Source: Burkholderiales bacterium
Lineage (GTDB): Bacteria; Pseudomonadota; Gammaproteobacteria; Burkholderiales; JAEUOS01
DNA: 64,000 nt
Direction of reading: 5' to 3'
Assembly (NCBI GenBank): GCA_016790695.1
Contig: JAEUOS010000091.1
Span: 1-64,000 of the forward strand
Shown here: piece by piece, positions 8,766 through 19,641 of the stretch
How the letters are laid out: each line of letters starts with the position of its first letter
Numbering within the stretch: position 1 is the stretch's first letter
Notes under the pieces: generated by a model
Told to the model about the DNA's origin: nothing
Seen by the model: only the letters and a program-made list of their open reading frames with translations
The model's database searches: none
Position numbers and translations under genes: made by a program

Positions 8766-9713
8766 GTGAGCGATGAGAGGCGCGATGTCCATGTCACGGT
8801 CATGCCGGAAGCGGCGGTCGACGCGCTGGCGGTCCGTCCCGGAGGCTTCTATGTCGATTGCACATTTGGCAGGGGAGGGCACAGCCGTCTGATTCTCGCC
8901 CGGCTCGGGCCGGAGGGGCACCTCGTCGCGCTCGATCGCGATCCGGCGGCCGTGGCCGCCGCGGATGCGATCCGCGACCCGCGATTCACCATCGTGCATG
9001 CGGGATTCGCGCGACTGGGCGAGGTGCTCGATGCGGCCGGGCGGGCGCGAGCGGACGGAATTCTCATGGACCTGGGCATGTCGTCGCCGCAGATCGAGGA
9101 CGCGCGGCGCGGCTTCTCGTTCAAGCGCGACGGACCGCTGGACATGCGCATGGACACCACGCGGGGACAGACGGCGGCGCAGTTTCTGGCGACGGCAACG
9201 GCAGGTGAGATCGGGGAGGTGCTGAAAAATCATGGGGAAGAACGGTTTGCTGTTCAGATTGCACAGGCGATTGTTGCTCGCCGCGCAGAGAGGAACCTCG
9301 CCACCACAGGCGAGCTTGCCGCCCTCGTTGCGGACGTCGTCCGCGCGCGGTCACGGCGCCCTGAGCCGGGGCAGGATCCAGCGACCCGCACCTTTCAGGC
9401 TCTACGGATTCACGTCAATCAGGAGCTTGAGGAATTGCAGGCAGGACTAGAGGTCGCCCTGGACCGGCTTGCGATCGGCGGCCGGCTCGCGGTGATCAGT
9501 TTCCACTCCCTGGAGGACCGGCTGGTCAAGCATGCGATGCGCGCGCGCTCGACCCCGGAGGAGCCGCCCAAGGGCGTGCCGGTGCGCGCGGCCGACCTGC
9601 CGGTCGCGGGCTTCTGCCTGGTCGGGCGCGCGCAGCGCGCCCCCGCCGCGGAGGTGGCCGCGAATCCGCGCGCCCGCAGCGCGATCCTGCGGGTCATCGA
9701 GAGGCTGGCCTGA
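8766..9713 (+). CDS. rsmH: 16S rRNA m4C1402 methyltransferase RsmH
   Basis: 315 residues with a GTG start. The SAM-binding segment [16 protein letters not shown] (about 29-44), the DLGMSSPQI motif (about 102) and [10 protein letters not shown] (about 250) are all present. It N4-methylates C1402 in the ribosomal P-site together with RsmI. It follows mraZ by 12 bases and precedes ftsL by 2. Codons at about 9225-9300 and 9385-9450 (AAA, AAT, GAA, GTT, ATT) are unlike the GC-ending codons around them. Confidence 0.96.
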   Translation: MSDERRDVHVTVMPEAAVDALAVRPGGFYVDCTFGRGGHSRLILARLGPEGHLVALDRDPAAVAAADAIRDPRFTIVHAGFARLGEVLDAAGRARADGILMDLGMSSPQIEDARRGFSFKRDGPLDMRMDTTRGQTAAQFLATATAGEIGEVLKNHGEERFAVQIAQAIVARRAERNLATTGELAALVADVVRARSRRPEPGQDPATRTFQALRIHVNQELEELQAGLEVALDRLAIGGRLAVISFHSLEDRLVKHAMRARSTPEEPPKGVPVRAADLPVAGFCLVGRAQRAPAAEVAANPRARSAILRVIERLA

Positions 9714-9715
9714 CC

Positions 9716-10000
9716 GTGAGCCGGCTCAACATCGTCCTGCTCGCCGTGCTGGTCGTGTGCGCGCTGGCCACGGTGACCTCGACGCACCAGGCGCGCAAGC
9801 TCTTCGTCGAACTCGAGCGCGCCCGCGCCGAGCACAAGCGCATCGAGGTGGAGTGGGGCCAGTTGCAGCTCGAGCAATCGACCTGGGCCAAGCATGCCCA
9901 CATCGAGGCCATCGCGTCGAAGTCGCTGGCGATGCGCCTGCCCGATGCGCGGCGCCTGCAGTTCATCACGCCGGCGCCGCCCGCGGAGGCGCCACGATGA
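9716..10000 (+). CDS. ftsL: Cell division protein FtsL
   Basis: 94 residues, GTG start two bases after rsmH. A single transmembrane helix (about 5-22, NIVLLAVLVVCALATV) is followed by a periplasmic leucine-zipper-like coil (about 26-70) with the typical W-x-Q-L-x-L-E pattern (EWGQLQLEQSTW). FtsL forms the FtsQLB complex that activates FtsWI at the septum. The position between rsmH and ftsI is diagnostic for such a poorly conserved protein. Its stop overlaps the ftsI start (ATGA). Confidence 0.93.
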   Translation: MSRLNIVLLAVLVVCALATVTSTHQARKLFVELERARAEHKRIEVEWGQLQLEQSTWAKHAHIEAIASKSLAMRLPDARRLQFITPAPPAEAPR

Positions 10001-11730
10001 TGATCTCGTCGCCGAATCCGCTGCTGCAGCTGCGCCTGCCGCTGTGGCGTTCGCGCCTGATGCTGGCCATCGTCTTCGTCGGCTTCGGGGCGCTGGCGGT
10101 GCGCGCGGTCTACCTGCAGGTGGTCAACACCGATTTCCTGCAGCAGAAGGGGGAGTCGCGCTACAGCCGGGTGATCGAGATCAGCGCCCACCGCGGCAAG
10201 ATCACCGACCGGCACGGCGAGATCCTCGCGTCCAGCACGCCGGTGCGCTCGGTGTGGGCGATCCCCGAAGACGTGAAGGCGACCCGGGAGCAGCTGCGCG
10301 AACTCGCGCGCGCGCTGGAGATGGCGCCGGCGGAAGTCGAGCGGCGCCTCGCCGACGCCGATCGGGATTTCGTCTACCTGAAGCGGCAGCTGCCGCCGGA
10401 ACAGGCCGATCGCGTCGCGCAGCTGGGTTTGGCCGGCATCTACCAGCAGCGCGAGTACCGGCGCTACTACCCGGCGGGCGAGGTGGCGGCGCACGTGCTC
10501 GGCTTCACCGGCGTCGACGAAGCCGGCCAGGAGGGCATCGAGCTCGCCTTCCAGGCCGAGCTGGCGGGGCGGGCCGGCAGCCGTCGCGTGATCAAGGACC
10601 GCCGCGGCAACGTCATCGAGGATGTCGCGAGCATCCAGGCGCCGCGCGACGGACGCGACCTCGCGCTGTCGCTCGACAGCAAGATCCAGTACCTCGCGTT
10701 CCGCGAGCTGCGCGCGGCGGTTGAGGCGCACCGCGCGAAGGCGGGCGGGATCGTGGTCCTCGATGCCGCCTCGGGCGAGGTGCTGGCGCTGGCCAACCTG
10801 CCGGTGTTCAACCCCAACAATCGCGCCAACCTGACCGGCGCGCAACTGCGCAACCGGGTGCTCACCGACACCTTCGAGCCGGGCTCGACGATGAAGCCGT
10901 TCACGGCGGCGCTCGCCCTGGAACTGGGCCAGGTCAAGCCGGGCACGCCGGTGCAGACCGCGCCCGGCCGGCTGTCGATCGGGGCGTCGACGATCACGGA
11001 TGCGCATCCGCACGGCGTGCTGACGGTCGCCGAGGTGATCCAGAAATCGAGCAACGTCGGCACCGCCAAGCTCGCGCTGGCGATCGACCGCCAGGACATG
11101 TGGGAGATGTTCACGCGCGCGGGCTTCGGGGTGGTGCCGCGCGTGCAGTTCCCCGGCGCGGTGTCCGGGCGCCTGCGGCCGGCGAAGTCCTGGCGTCCGA
11201 TCGAGCAGGCCACCATGTCCTACGGCTACGGCCTGTCGGCCTCGCTGCTGCAGCTCGCGCGGGCCTACACCGTGTTCGCGCGCGAAGGCGACATCGTCGA
11301 GGCGACCTTCGTCAAGGCGCCCGGACCCGCGCCCGGCCTGCAGGTGGTGCATCCGGAGGTCGCGCGCGCGGTGCGGCAGATGCTGGAGATGGCGGCCGGC
11401 CCGGGCGGGACGGCGCCGCGCGCGCAGACGATGGGCTATCGGGTCGCGGGCAAGACCGGCACGGCGCACAAGCAGGAGGGCGCGGGATACGCCGAGAAGA
11501 AGTACCGCGCCTCGTTCGTCGGCTTCGCGCCCGTGTCGGCGCCGCGCCTGGTGGTGGCGGTGATGATCGACGAGCCGCAGGGCGGCAAGTACTTCGGTGG
11601 CGAGGTGGCGGCACCGGTGTTCTCTGCCGTCGTCGGCGGCGCCCTGCGCATCATGGGTGTCGCGCCCGATGCGCCGATGCGACCGATCGTGCTGCCCGCC
11701 GAGGGCGCGGAAGTGCGGGAGAGCATGTGA
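9997..11730 (+). CDS. ftsI: Septal peptidoglycan transpeptidase FtsI (PBP3)
   Basis: 577 residues. The ATG at 9997 overlaps the ftsL stop by four bases; a second ATG follows immediately. One N-terminal transmembrane helix (about 17-37) leads into the pedestal domain and then the transpeptidase domain with all three active-site motifs: STMK (nucleophile Ser297), SSN (351-353) and KTGT (486-489). It crosslinks septal peptidoglycan in a pair with the glycosyltransferase FtsW, encoded 6 kb downstream. It is the target of septation-blocking beta-lactams in relatives. Confidence 0.97.
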   Translation: MMISSPNPLLQLRLPLWRSRLMLAIVFVGFGALAVRAVYLQVVNTDFLQQKGESRYSRVIEISAHRGKITDRHGEILASSTPVRSVWAIPEDVKATREQLRELARALEMAPAEVERRLADADRDFVYLKRQLPPEQADRVAQLGLAGIYQQREYRRYYPAGEVAAHVLGFTGVDEAGQEGIELAFQAELAGRAGSRRVIKDRRGNVIEDVASIQAPRDGRDLALSLDSKIQYLAFRELRAAVEAHRAKAGGIVVLDAASGEVLALANLPVFNPNNRANLTGAQLRNRVLTDTFEPGSTMKPFTAALALELGQVKPGTPVQTAPGRLSIGASTITDAHPHGVLTVAEVIQKSSNVGTAKLALAIDRQDMWEMFTRAGFGVVPRVQFPGAVSGRLRPAKSWRPIEQATMSYGYGLSASLLQLARAYTVFAREGDIVEATFVKAPGPAPGLQVVHPEVARAVRQMLEMAAGPGGTAPRAQTMGYRVAGKTGTAHKQEGAGYAEKKYRASFVGFAPVSAPRLVVAVMIDEPQGGKYFGGEVAAPVFSAVVGGALRIMGVAPDAPMRPIVLPAEGAEVRESM

Positions 11731-11787
11731 GCCCGCACGCTGCCCGGGTCTGCGGCCCCGCACGGCATCCACAACGGGCCGAGCGTC

Positions 11788-13296
11788 GTGGACGCCAATG
11801 AGGTCCTCGCCATGCTGAGGGACGCCGGCGTCCGCTTCGACGATCTGTCCGCCGACAGCCGTGCGGTGCGGCCCGGCACGGTGTTTCTCGCCTACCCCGG
11901 GCACGGCGGCAGCCGCGACGGGCGCGCCTTCATCGGCGACGCCATCGCGCGAGGCGCGGCGGCGGTGTTGTGGGAACGTGACGGATTCGGCTGGGAACCC
12001 GGCTGGCGCGCGCCCAACGTCGCCGTCGACGGCCTGAAGGCGCTGGCCGGTCCGCTCGCCAGCGCCCTGTACGGGGCGCCGTCGCGCGCCATGGAAATGA
12101 TCGGCGTGACCGGCACCAACGGCAAGACGTCGGTGTCGCAATGGATCGCGCAGGCGCTGACCGGCTCGGCCATGCCGTGCGCCGTCATCGGCACCCTCGG
12201 CGCGCGCTTCGGCGGGCTCGAGGAAGCGGTGGCCAACACCACGCCCGACGCCATCGTCCTGCAGCGCCTGCTGGCGCGCGTGCGCGATGCCGGCGCCGCC
12301 GCCTGTGCGATGGAAGTGTCGTCGATCGGCCTCGACCAGTCGCGCGTGGCGGGCGTGCAGTTCGACATCGCGGTGTTCACCAACCTGACCCGCGACCATC
12401 TCGACTACCACGGCAGCATGGCTGCCTACGGCGAGGCCAAGGCGCGGCTGTTCGCCTGGGACGGCCTGGCGCACGCGGTGATCAATGTCGACGATGCCTT
12501 CGGCGCGCGCCTGGCCGGCCGCTGCGCGCAGGCCACCGGCCTGATCGCCTACGGGATCGACGGCGAGACCCCGGCGCCGGACCTGCCGGCGCGGGCCGCG
12601 TACCTCGCGGCGCGCGCGCCCCGTGTTTCCGACCGCGGCCTGGAGTTCGAGCTCGCCGGCGATTGGGCGGGCCTGCGCGTCGCCGCGCCCGTGTGGGGGC
12701 GATTCAACGTCTACAACCTGCTGGCGGTGCTCGGCGCCCTGATCGCCGCGGGGGTGGAGCCGTCGCGGGCGGCGGCGGCGCTGGGCGCGCTCGCGCCGGT
12801 GCGCGGCCGCATGGAGGCCGTCGGCGGCAGCCGCGCGCCGCTGGCGATCGTCGACTACGCGCATTCCCCCGACGCGCTCGACAAGGCGCTGTCGGCGCTG
12901 CGCCCCTTGGCGCAGCAGCGCGGCGGCCGCCTGACGGTGGTGTTCGGCTGCGGCGGCGGGCGCGACCCCGGCAAGCGACCGCTGATGGGCGCCGTCGCCG
13001 CGCACCTGGCAGACCGGGTGATCCTGACCAGCGACAACCCGCGTGACGAAGACCCGCTCGCCATCCTCGCCGCGATTGCCGCCGCCGCGCCCGGCGCCCG
13101 GATGATCGCGGATCGGGGCGCCGCCATCGGCCTCGCGATCACCGAGGCCGCGCCCGCCGATGTCGTCCTGATCGCGGGCAAGGGGCACGAGGCATACCAG
13201 GAGGCCGGCGGCCGGCGAACGCCATTTTCCGATCAGGAAGTTGCCCGGATGGCCATCGAGAATCGACTCTCCCAGTCAACCGGAGAACGATCATGA
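11788..13296 (+). CDS. murE: UDP-MurNAc-L-Ala-D-Glu:meso-diaminopimelate ligase MurE
   Basis: 502 residues. The P-loop GTNGKTS is at about residues 110-116, followed by the central Mur ligase domain and a C-terminal domain carrying DNPRDEDP, the motif that selects meso-diaminopimelate rather than lysine. It adds the third residue of the stem peptide in the cytoplasm. GTG 11788 is the only good start after the ftsI stop in this frame. Shine-Dalgarno pairing is weak. The 57-base gap to ftsI is among the larger gaps in the dcw run and is crossed by a short frame (11727-11801). It overlaps murF by four bases. Confidence 0.96.
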   Translation: MDANEVLAMLRDAGVRFDDLSADSRAVRPGTVFLAYPGHGGSRDGRAFIGDAIARGAAAVLWERDGFGWEPGWRAPNVAVDGLKALAGPLASALYGAPSRAMEMIGVTGTNGKTSVSQWIAQALTGSAMPCAVIGTLGARFGGLEEAVANTTPDAIVLQRLLARVRDAGAAACAMEVSSIGLDQSRVAGVQFDIAVFTNLTRDHLDYHGSMAAYGEAKARLFAWDGLAHAVINVDDAFGARLAGRCAQATGLIAYGIDGETPAPDLPARAAYLAARAPRVSDRGLEFELAGDWAGLRVAAPVWGRFNVYNLLAVLGALIAAGVEPSRAAAALGALAPVRGRMEAVGGSRAPLAIVDYAHSPDALDKALSALRPLAQQRGGRLTVVFGCGGGRDPGKRPLMGAVAAHLADRVILTSDNPRDEDPLAILAAIAAAAPGARMIADRGAAIGLAITEAAPADVVLIAGKGHEAYQEAGGRRTPFSDQEVARMAIENRLSQSTGERS

Positions 13297-14648
13297 TGAC
13301 ACTGTCCGAGGCGGCAGCGATGCTCGGGGTCGCCGCGCCGCCGCGCGACGCGCCGGTCGCGCGCATATGCACCGACAGCCGCGCGCTCGCGCCCGGCGAC
13401 CTCTTCGTGGCGCTGTCGGGCGAGCGGTTCGACGGCCACGCATTCGCCGCCGCGGCGCTCGCGGCCGGCGCGGCCGGCGTCGTGGTGTCGCGCGACCTCG
13501 GGCTCGGCGCGCAGATCGTCGTCGCCGACACCCGCCGCGCGCTCGGCGACCTGGCGCGGGCCTGGCGCGCGCGCTTCAGCCTGCCGCTGATCGCGGTGAC
13601 CGGGAGCAACGGCAAGACGACCGTGACGCAGATGCTGCGCGCGATCCTGGTCGCGCATGCCGGCGACGCCGCCTTCGCGACCGCGGGCAACCTCAACAAC
13701 GACATCGGCCTGCCGCTGACGCTGCTCGGGCTGCGCGCGGCGCATCGCATCGGCGCGGTCGAACTCGGCATGAACCATCCGGGGGAGATCGGCTATCTGG
13801 CCGACATCGCGGCGCCGACCGTCGCGCTGGTGAACAACGCGCAGCGCGAGCACCAGGAATTCATGAAGACCGTCGCCGACGTCGCCGCCGAGAACGGCGC
13901 GGTGATCGCGCGCCTGCCTGCCGACGGGGTGGCGGTGATCAACGCCGACGACGCGTACGCCGGCTACTGGCGCGGCCTGGCCGGGCAGCGGCGGGTGGTC
14001 GACTTCGGCCTGGTGCGGTCCGCCGACGTCACGGCGCGCTACGACCTCGCCCTCTACGGCAGCCACGTCGAATTGATGACCCCGGACGGCAATGCCGAGG
14101 TCGCGCTGCGCATCGCCGGCCGCCACAACGTCGCCAACGCCTGCGCGGCTGCCGCCTGCGCGCATGCCGCGGGCGTGCCGCTGGCGGCGGTGGCCGCCGG
14201 CCTCGCCGCCTTCGTGCCCTATGCCGGGCGCATGCAGAAGAAGGTCGCGCGCAACGGCGCGGTCGTGATCGACGATTCGTACAACGCCAACCCGGATTCG
14301 GTCAAGGCGGCCATCGATGTGCTGGCCGCGATCGGCGGCGACACCGTGCTGGTGCTGGGGCGGATGGGCGAAGTGGGGGAGCGCGGCGCCGACTTCCATC
14401 GCGAGGTCGGCGGCTACGCGCGGGAGCGGGGCGTCGGGCGCTTGATCGCCTTCGGCGAGGAGACCGCGCCGGCGGTGCAGGCGTTCGCCGGCCGGGCCGA
14501 GCATCTTGCCGACATCGAGGCGGTCAAGCGCGCGGCGCTGTCCTGCGCGCGGCCCGGCACGACGCTCCTGGTCAAGGGATCGCGCTCGGCGCGCATGGAA
14601 CGGGTGGTCGCCGAACTCACCGGCGAGTCCGCCGGGGGAGCGCACTGA
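13293..14648 (+). CDS. murF: UDP-MurNAc-tripeptide:D-Ala-D-Ala ligase MurF
   Basis: 451 residues; the first of two consecutive ATG codons overlaps the murE stop. P-loop [10 protein letters not shown] at about 107-116, the Mur-ligase motif [10 protein letters not shown] at about 155, and the C-terminal [10 protein letters not shown] at about 327. It attaches the D-Ala-D-Ala made by DdlB to complete the pentapeptide that MraY transfers to lipid. Its TGA shares one base with the mraY ATG, consistent with coupled translation. Confidence 0.96.
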   Translation: MMTLSEAAAMLGVAAPPRDAPVARICTDSRALAPGDLFVALSGERFDGHAFAAAALAAGAAGVVVSRDLGLGAQIVVADTRRALGDLARAWRARFSLPLIAVTGSNGKTTVTQMLRAILVAHAGDAAFATAGNLNNDIGLPLTLLGLRAAHRIGAVELGMNHPGEIGYLADIAAPTVALVNNAQREHQEFMKTVADVAAENGAVIARLPADGVAVINADDAYAGYWRGLAGQRRVVDFGLVRSADVTARYDLALYGSHVELMTPDGNAEVALRIAGRHNVANACAAAACAHAAGVPLAAVAAGLAAFVPYAGRMQKKVARNGAVVIDDSYNANPDSVKAAIDVLAAIGGDTVLVLGRMGEVGERGADFHREVGGYARERGVGRLIAFGEETAPAVQAFAGRAEHLADIEAVKRAALSCARPGTTLLVKGSRSARMERVVAELTGESAGGAH

Positions 14649-15817
14649 TGCTGCTCGAGCTGACCCAGTGGCTGGCCAAGGACATCCGCGCGTTCAACGT
14701 GTTCTCCTACATCACCCTGCGCGCGGTGCTGGCCACCCTGACCGCATTGGCGATCGCCCTCATCGCCGGGCCGGCGGTGATCCGCAAGCTGACCGCGTAC
14801 AAGATCGGCCAGTCGGTGCGGGACGACGGTCCGCAGTCGCACCTGGTCAAGGCCGGCACGCCGACCATGGGCGGGGCGCTGGTGCTCATCGCGATCGCGG
14901 TCGCGACGCTGCTGTGGGGCGACCTGACCAATCGCTTCATCTGGATCGTGCTGGTGGTCACCCTGGGATTCGGCGCGATCGGCTGGGTCGACGACTGGCG
15001 CAAGGTGGTGCACCGCAACCCCAAGGGGCTGTCCGCGCGCGAGAAGTACTTCTGGCAGAGCGTGGTCGGACTGATCGCCGCGGTCTATCTGGCGTTCGCG
15101 GTGTCGGCACCGAACGCGGACAAGATCGTCGCCCTGGTCATGCAGTGGATCGCCAGCGGATTCACCATGGACCTGCCGCAGAAGGCCGACCTCATCGTGC
15201 CCTTCTTCAAGTCGGTGTCCTATCCCCTCGGCGTGTTCGGCTTCATCGGGCTGTCCTACCTCGTCATCGTCGGCACCTCCAACGCGGTCAATCTCACCGA
15301 CGGGCTGGACGGGCTCGCAATCATGCCGGCGGTGATGGTCGGCGCGGCGCTCGGCCTGTTCGCCTACGTCACCGGAAACTCCGTGTATTCGAAGTACCTG
15401 CTCATTCCCTACATTCCCGGCGCGGGCGAACTGATCGTCTTCTGCGCCGCGCTCGCCGGCGCCGGGCTGGGCTTCCTGTGGTTCAACGCCTATCCGGCGC
15501 AGGTGTTCATGGGCGACGTCGGCGCGCTCGCCCTCGGCGGCGCGCTGGGCACGGTCGCGGTGATCGTCCGGCAGGAGATCGTGCTCGCGATCATGGGCGG
15601 CGTGTTCGTGGTCGAGACGCTGTCGGTGGCGCTGCAGGTGCTCTATTTCAAGTACACCCGCTGGCGGTTCGGGGTGGGGCGCCGCGTGCTGCTGATGGCG
15701 CCGCTGCACCACCACTTCGAGCACAAGGGCTGGAAGGAGACCCAGGTGGTGGTGCGGTTCTGGATCATCACCATGATGCTGGTCCTGTTCGGCCTGTCGA
15801 CCCTGAAATTGCGCTAG
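14648..15817 (+). CDS. mraY: Phospho-MurNAc-pentapeptide translocase MraY
   Basis: 389 residues, a polytopic protein with about ten transmembrane segments. Conserved cytoplasmic motifs are present: the Mg-binding GWVDDWRKV (about 115-123), [13 protein letters not shown] (about 215-227), and the loop [12 protein letters not shown] near the C-terminus. It forms lipid I by transferring phospho-MurNAc-pentapeptide to undecaprenyl phosphate at the inner membrane. The start ATG overlaps the murF stop by one base. Confidence 0.97.
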   Translation: MLLELTQWLAKDIRAFNVFSYITLRAVLATLTALAIALIAGPAVIRKLTAYKIGQSVRDDGPQSHLVKAGTPTMGGALVLIAIAVATLLWGDLTNRFIWIVLVVTLGFGAIGWVDDWRKVVHRNPKGLSAREKYFWQSVVGLIAAVYLAFAVSAPNADKIVALVMQWIASGFTMDLPQKADLIVPFFKSVSYPLGVFGFIGLSYLVIVGTSNAVNLTDGLDGLAIMPAVMVGAALGLFAYVTGNSVYSKYLLIPYIPGAGELIVFCAALAGAGLGFLWFNAYPAQVFMGDVGALALGGALGTVAVIVRQEIVLAIMGGVFVVETLSVALQVLYFKYTRWRFGVGRRVLLMAPLHHHFEHKGWKETQVVVRFWIITMMLVLFGLSTLKLR

Positions 15818-15822
15818 GAACC

Positions 15823-17337
15823 ATGGAACTGGCGAACCGACGCATACTGGTGCTGGGGCTGGGTGAATCGGGCCTGTCGATGGCCCGGCACCTCGCGGCC
15901 GCCGGCGCCGTGCTGTCGGCCGCGGACACCCGGCCCGACCCCCCGGGACGCGCCGCGTTCGTCGACGCGTGGCCGCAGGCCAGGATCGACCTCGGGCCGC
16001 TCGATCCGGCGGTGTTCGCCGATGTCGATGCGGTCGCGGTCTCCCCGGGTGTCGCGGTGGCGGGGCCGCAGGCCGATCCCGCGGTGGCGGCGGCGCGCGC
16101 GCAGGGCCTGCGCTTCTTCGGCGACATGGAGCTCTTCGCGGCCGCGCTGGCCGACGAGCGTGCGGCCAGCGGCTACCGCCCGAAGATCGTCGCCATCACC
16201 GGAACCAACGGCAAGACCACCGTCACCTCGCTCACCGCGTTCCTCGCGGAGCGCGCCGGGCGCCGCGCCCTGGCCGCCGGCAACATCGGTCCCGCGGTGC
16301 TCGACGCCTGGCGCGCCGCGCGCGCGGCCGGCGCGCTTCCCGAGGTCTGGGTGCTCGAACTCTCCAGCTTCCAGCTCGAGACCACGCACAGCCTGGCGGC
16401 CGACGTCGCTGTCGTCCTCAACGTGAGCGAGGATCATCTCGACCGCCATGGAACGATGGCCGACTATGCGTCGGCGAAGGCGCGCATCTTCGCCAACGGT
16501 GCCGTGCAGGTATTGAACCGCGACGATGCGCGCACGCTGGCGATGCGCCTGCCGTTCCAGCCGAAGAGCCGGCGTGAGCGGCCGCCGCCGGTATACACGT
16601 TCGGCACCGACGCGCCGGCCTCGGCGCGCGACTTCGGCCTGGTGCGCGACGCGCGGCCCGGCGGCGTGGCCTGGCTCGCGCAGGGCGCCGAGAGCGAGGA
16701 TGCGGAGGCGCCCGCGCCGCCGCGCCGCCTGATGCCGCAGGAGGCGTTGCGGATTCGCGGCGCCCACAACGCGGCCAATGCGCTGGCGGCGCTGGCGCTG
16801 CTGGGCGCGATCGGCTTGCCGCTCGCGCCCCTGCTCAAGGGACTGGCCGAGTATGCGGGCCTGCCGCACCGCGTGCAGCATGTCGCGAGGATCGACGGCG
16901 TCGATTACGTCGACGACAGCAAGGGAACCAACGTCGGCGCCACCGTCGCCGCGCTCGCCGGCCTCGGCGCCGACCTGGGCGCGGGCGCGCGCATCGTGCT
17001 GATCGCCGGCGGCGAGGGCAAGGGCCAGGATTTCGCGCCGCTCGCGGCGCCGTACGCGCGCTTCTGCCGGGCGGCGATGCTGATCGGGCGCGACGGCGCC
17101 GCGCTCGGCACCGCGCTCGGCGCCGGCGCGAACACGCTGCAGTGCGCGAGCCTCGAGGAGGCGGTGCGCGAGGCGGCGGCCCGCGCGCAGCCCGGCGACA
17201 CCGTCCTGCTGTCGCCGGCGTGCGCGAGCTTCGACATGTTCCGGAACTATGCGCACCGCGCCGAGGTGTTCGTCGCGGCGGTGCGCGATCTCGGACGCAC
17301 CGCGACGCCGCCGCAGGAAGGCTCGGCCGATGCCTGA
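15823..17337 (+). CDS. murD: UDP-MurNAc-L-alanine:D-glutamate ligase MurD
   Basis: 504 residues, longer than the roughly 440 of E. coli. The Rossmann-like N-domain begins [18 protein letters not shown], the P-loop is [13 protein letters not shown] (about 125-137), and the ATP/substrate motif [13 protein letters not shown] follows at about 201. The extra length includes an Arg/Pro- and Ala-rich insertion near residues 245-300, between the central and C-terminal domains. It adds D-Glu to UDP-MurNAc-L-Ala. ATG 15823 has GGAA just upstream and lies 5 bases after mraY. It overlaps ftsW by 8 bases. Confidence 0.95.
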   Translation: MELANRRILVLGLGESGLSMARHLAAAGAVLSAADTRPDPPGRAAFVDAWPQARIDLGPLDPAVFADVDAVAVSPGVAVAGPQADPAVAAARAQGLRFFGDMELFAAALADERAASGYRPKIVAITGTNGKTTVTSLTAFLAERAGRRALAAGNIGPAVLDAWRAARAAGALPEVWVLELSSFQLETTHSLAADVAVVLNVSEDHLDRHGTMADYASAKARIFANGAVQVLNRDDARTLAMRLPFQPKSRRERPPPVYTFGTDAPASARDFGLVRDARPGGVAWLAQGAESEDAEAPAPPRRLMPQEALRIRGAHNAANALAALALLGAIGLPLAPLLKGLAEYAGLPHRVQHVARIDGVDYVDDSKGTNVGATVAALAGLGADLGAGARIVLIAGGEGKGQDFAPLAAPYARFCRAAMLIGRDGAALGTALGAGANTLQCASLEEAVREAAARAQPGDTVLLSPACASFDMFRNYAHRAEVFVAAVRDLGRTATPPQEGSADA

Positions 17338-18523
17338 CGCCTTGTCCGGACTGGTGCGCAACGGCCTGGGCGGCGGGGCGGCGGCGCCGCCGCGGTTCGC
17401 CGACTTCGATCCCCGCGTGCTGTGGGTCGGCGTGATCCTGCTGCTCACGGGGCTGGTCATGGTGTACTCGGCATCGATCGCCTTTGCCGAAGGGTCGCGC
17501 TTCACCGGCAATCGCGCGCAGTTCTTCCTGGTCCGCCACGCGCTCGCGCTCGCGCTCGGCTTCATCGCCGCCTACCTGGCCTTTCGCGTGCCCATGGCAA
17601 CCTGGCAGCGCGCCGCGCTGCCGCTGTTCCTGGTCGGCGTGGTGCTCCTGGTGCTGGTCCTGATCCCGGGCATCGGCAAGAGCGTCAACGGCGCGCGGCG
17701 CTGGATTCCGCTCGGCCTGATGAACATGCAGCCGTCGGAACTGATGAAGCTCTTCGCGCTGCTGTACGCGGCCGACTACACGGTGCGCAAGGCGGCGGTG
17801 ATGCACTCGATCAAGCAGGGCTTCCTGCCGATGGCGGGCGCGATGGTGTTCGTCGGCTGGCTGCTCCTGCGGGAGCCCGACATGGGCGCCTTCGTCGTGA
17901 TCGTCACCATCGCGGTCGGGGTCCTGTTCCTCGGCGGCATGAACGCCCGCCTCTTCTTCGGCCTGGTGCTGCTGCTGGTGGCGAGCTTCGCGCTGCTCAT
18001 CGCCTTCTCCGAGTATCGGCGCCAGCGCATCATCGGATTCATGGATCCGTGGAGCGACGCCTTCGGCAAGGGCTACCAGCTGTCGCATGCGCTCATCGCG
18101 TTCGGGCGCGGCGAATGGTTCGGCGTCGGTCTGGGCGCCAGCGTCGAGAAGCTGTTCTACCTGCCCGAGGCGCACACCGACTTCCTGCTCGCGGTCATCG
18201 CCGAGGAGCTCGGCCTGGTCGGCGTGCTGGCGATCATCCTGATGTTCTTCTGGCTGGTGCGGCGCGCGATCGTCATCGGCAGGCAGGCGCTCGCCCTGGA
18301 GCGCACCTTCGCGGCCCTGGTGGCGCAGGGCATCGGCCTGTGGCTCGGCGTGCAGACCCTGATCAACATGGGCGTGAACATGGGCGTGCTGCCGACCAAG
18401 GGCCTGACCCTGCCCCTGATGAGCTTCGGCGGCACCGGCATCCTGATGAACTGCGTCGCGCTGGCGATCCTGCTGCGCGTCGACTTCGAGAACCGGCGCC
18501 TGATGCGGGGGCTCAAGGCGTGA
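17330..18523 (+). CDS. ftsW: Septal peptidoglycan glycosyltransferase FtsW
   Basis: 397 residues, SEDS family, with ten predicted transmembrane segments. Recognisable segments are the first helix [27 protein letters not shown] (about 120), the long extracytoplasmic loop with [21 protein letters not shown], and the C-terminal [11 protein letters not shown]. It polymerises glycan strands from lipid II at the septum and works with FtsI. The ATG at 17330 lies inside the end of murD (8-base overlap). Confidence 0.97.
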   Translation: MPDALSGLVRNGLGGGAAAPPRFADFDPRVLWVGVILLLTGLVMVYSASIAFAEGSRFTGNRAQFFLVRHALALALGFIAAYLAFRVPMATWQRAALPLFLVGVVLLVLVLIPGIGKSVNGARRWIPLGLMNMQPSELMKLFALLYAADYTVRKAAVMHSIKQGFLPMAGAMVFVGWLLLREPDMGAFVVIVTIAVGVLFLGGMNARLFFGLVLLLVASFALLIAFSEYRRQRIIGFMDPWSDAFGKGYQLSHALIAFGRGEWFGVGLGASVEKLFYLPEAHTDFLLAVIAEELGLVGVLAIILMFFWLVRRAIVIGRQALALERTFAALVAQGIGLWLGVQTLINMGVNMGVLPTKGLTLPLMSFGGTGILMNCVALAILLRVDFENRRLMRGLKA

Positions 18524-19641
18524 TCAACCAGAACACGCGCATCAGGCTCGCGCTCGAGGCCGGCACGCGCGCGCGGACGCCGCTGATCATCGTCATGGCC
18601 GGCGGCACCGGCGGCCATGTGTTTCCCGCGCTTGCGGTCGCCGAGCGCCTGGTCGAGGGCGGCTGTCGCGTCCTGTGGCTCGGCAGCCGTGCCGGGATGG
18701 AGGCGCAGCTGGTGCCGCGCCATGGATACGAGATGGCGTGGGTGCGGTTCGGCGGCGTGCGCGGCAAGGGCCTGATGTCGACGCTGCTCCTCCCCGCCCG
18801 GCTGCTCCTGGCCTTTGCCCAGGCGTTCGCCATCATGCTGCGCGAGCGGCCGGCGGCGGTGATCGGATTCGGCGGCTACATCTCCTTTCCCGGGGGCATG
18901 ATGGCGGTGCTCCTCGGGCGCCGGCTCCTGCTGCACGAGCAGAATGCGGTCGCGGGGCTGGCGAACCGCGTGCTGGCCCGGCTTGCCGACCGAGTCCTCG
19001 CCGCGTTTCCCGATGTGCTGCCGGGCGCGCGATGGACCGGCAATCCGGTGCGTCCGGAGATCGCCCGGATCGCGGACCCGCAGGAGCGTTACCCGGCGCG
19101 CCGCGGACCGCTGCGCCTGCTGGTGGTGGGCGGCAGCCTGGGCGCGCAGTCCCTGAACGATCTGCTGCCGCGCGCCCTCGCGCTGCTGCCCGCGGCGGAC
19201 CGGCCGACGGTGGTCCATCAGTCGGGCCGTGGCAGGCTGGACCCGCTGCGCGCGGGCTATGCGGCGGCGGGCGTCGCGGCGTCGGTGGTGGAGTTCATCG
19301 AGGACATGGCGGCGGAATACGCGCAGGCCGACCTGGTGGTCTGCCGCGCCGGGGCGACCACGATCGCCGAGATCGCCTGCGCCGGCGTCGCTTCCATTCT
19401 GGTCCCCTATCCGTTCGCGGTCGACGACCATCAGACCGCCAACGCCCGTTTCCTGGCCGACGCCGGCGCCGCGCTCCTGATGCCGCAAGGCGCGCTCGAT
19501 GCGGCGAAGCTGGCGGCGGCGCTGGCGTCGCTGGACCGCGGCGCGTGCATGGCGATGGCGCTGCGCGCGCGCGAGCGCGCGCGCGCGGACGCGGCGCAGG
19601 CGGTGGCGCAGGAATGCATCAGCATGGCGGAGCGCGCGTGA
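18520..19641 (+). CDS. murG: UDP-GlcNAc:lipid I N-acetylglucosaminyltransferase MurG
   Basis: 373 residues. The first glycine-rich loop [17 protein letters not shown] is at residues 26-42 and the second, [11 protein letters not shown], at about 205-215; the donor-binding segment [15 protein letters not shown] is at about 270. It converts lipid I to lipid II on the inner face of the membrane. GTG 18520 overlaps the ftsW stop. An internal ATG at 18595 would remove the 25-residue basic leader but keep the catalytic core, so the exact start is open. Confidence 0.96.
   Translation: MINQNTRIRLALEAGTRARTPLIIVMAGGTGGHVFPALAVAERLVEGGCRVLWLGSRAGMEAQLVPRHGYEMAWVRFGGVRGKGLMSTLLLPARLLLAFAQAFAIMLRERPAAVIGFGGYISFPGGMMAVLLGRRLLLHEQNAVAGLANRVLARLADRVLAAFPDVLPGARWTGNPVRPEIARIADPQERYPARRGPLRLLVVGGSLGAQSLNDLLPRALALLPAADRPTVVHQSGRGRLDPLRAGYAAAGVAASVVEFIEDMAAEYAQADLVVCRAGATTIAEIACAGVASILVPYPFAVDDHQTANARFLADAGAALLMPQGALDAAKLAAALASLDRGACMAMALRARERARADAAQAVAQECISMAERA

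Noticed and set aside
9694-13188. 1,164-codon open frame on the minus strand opposite ftsL-ftsI-murE
   Set aside because: Arg/Gly/Ala-rich product with no domain; the opposite strand carries three certain dcw genes. Such long antisense frames are expected at this GC content.
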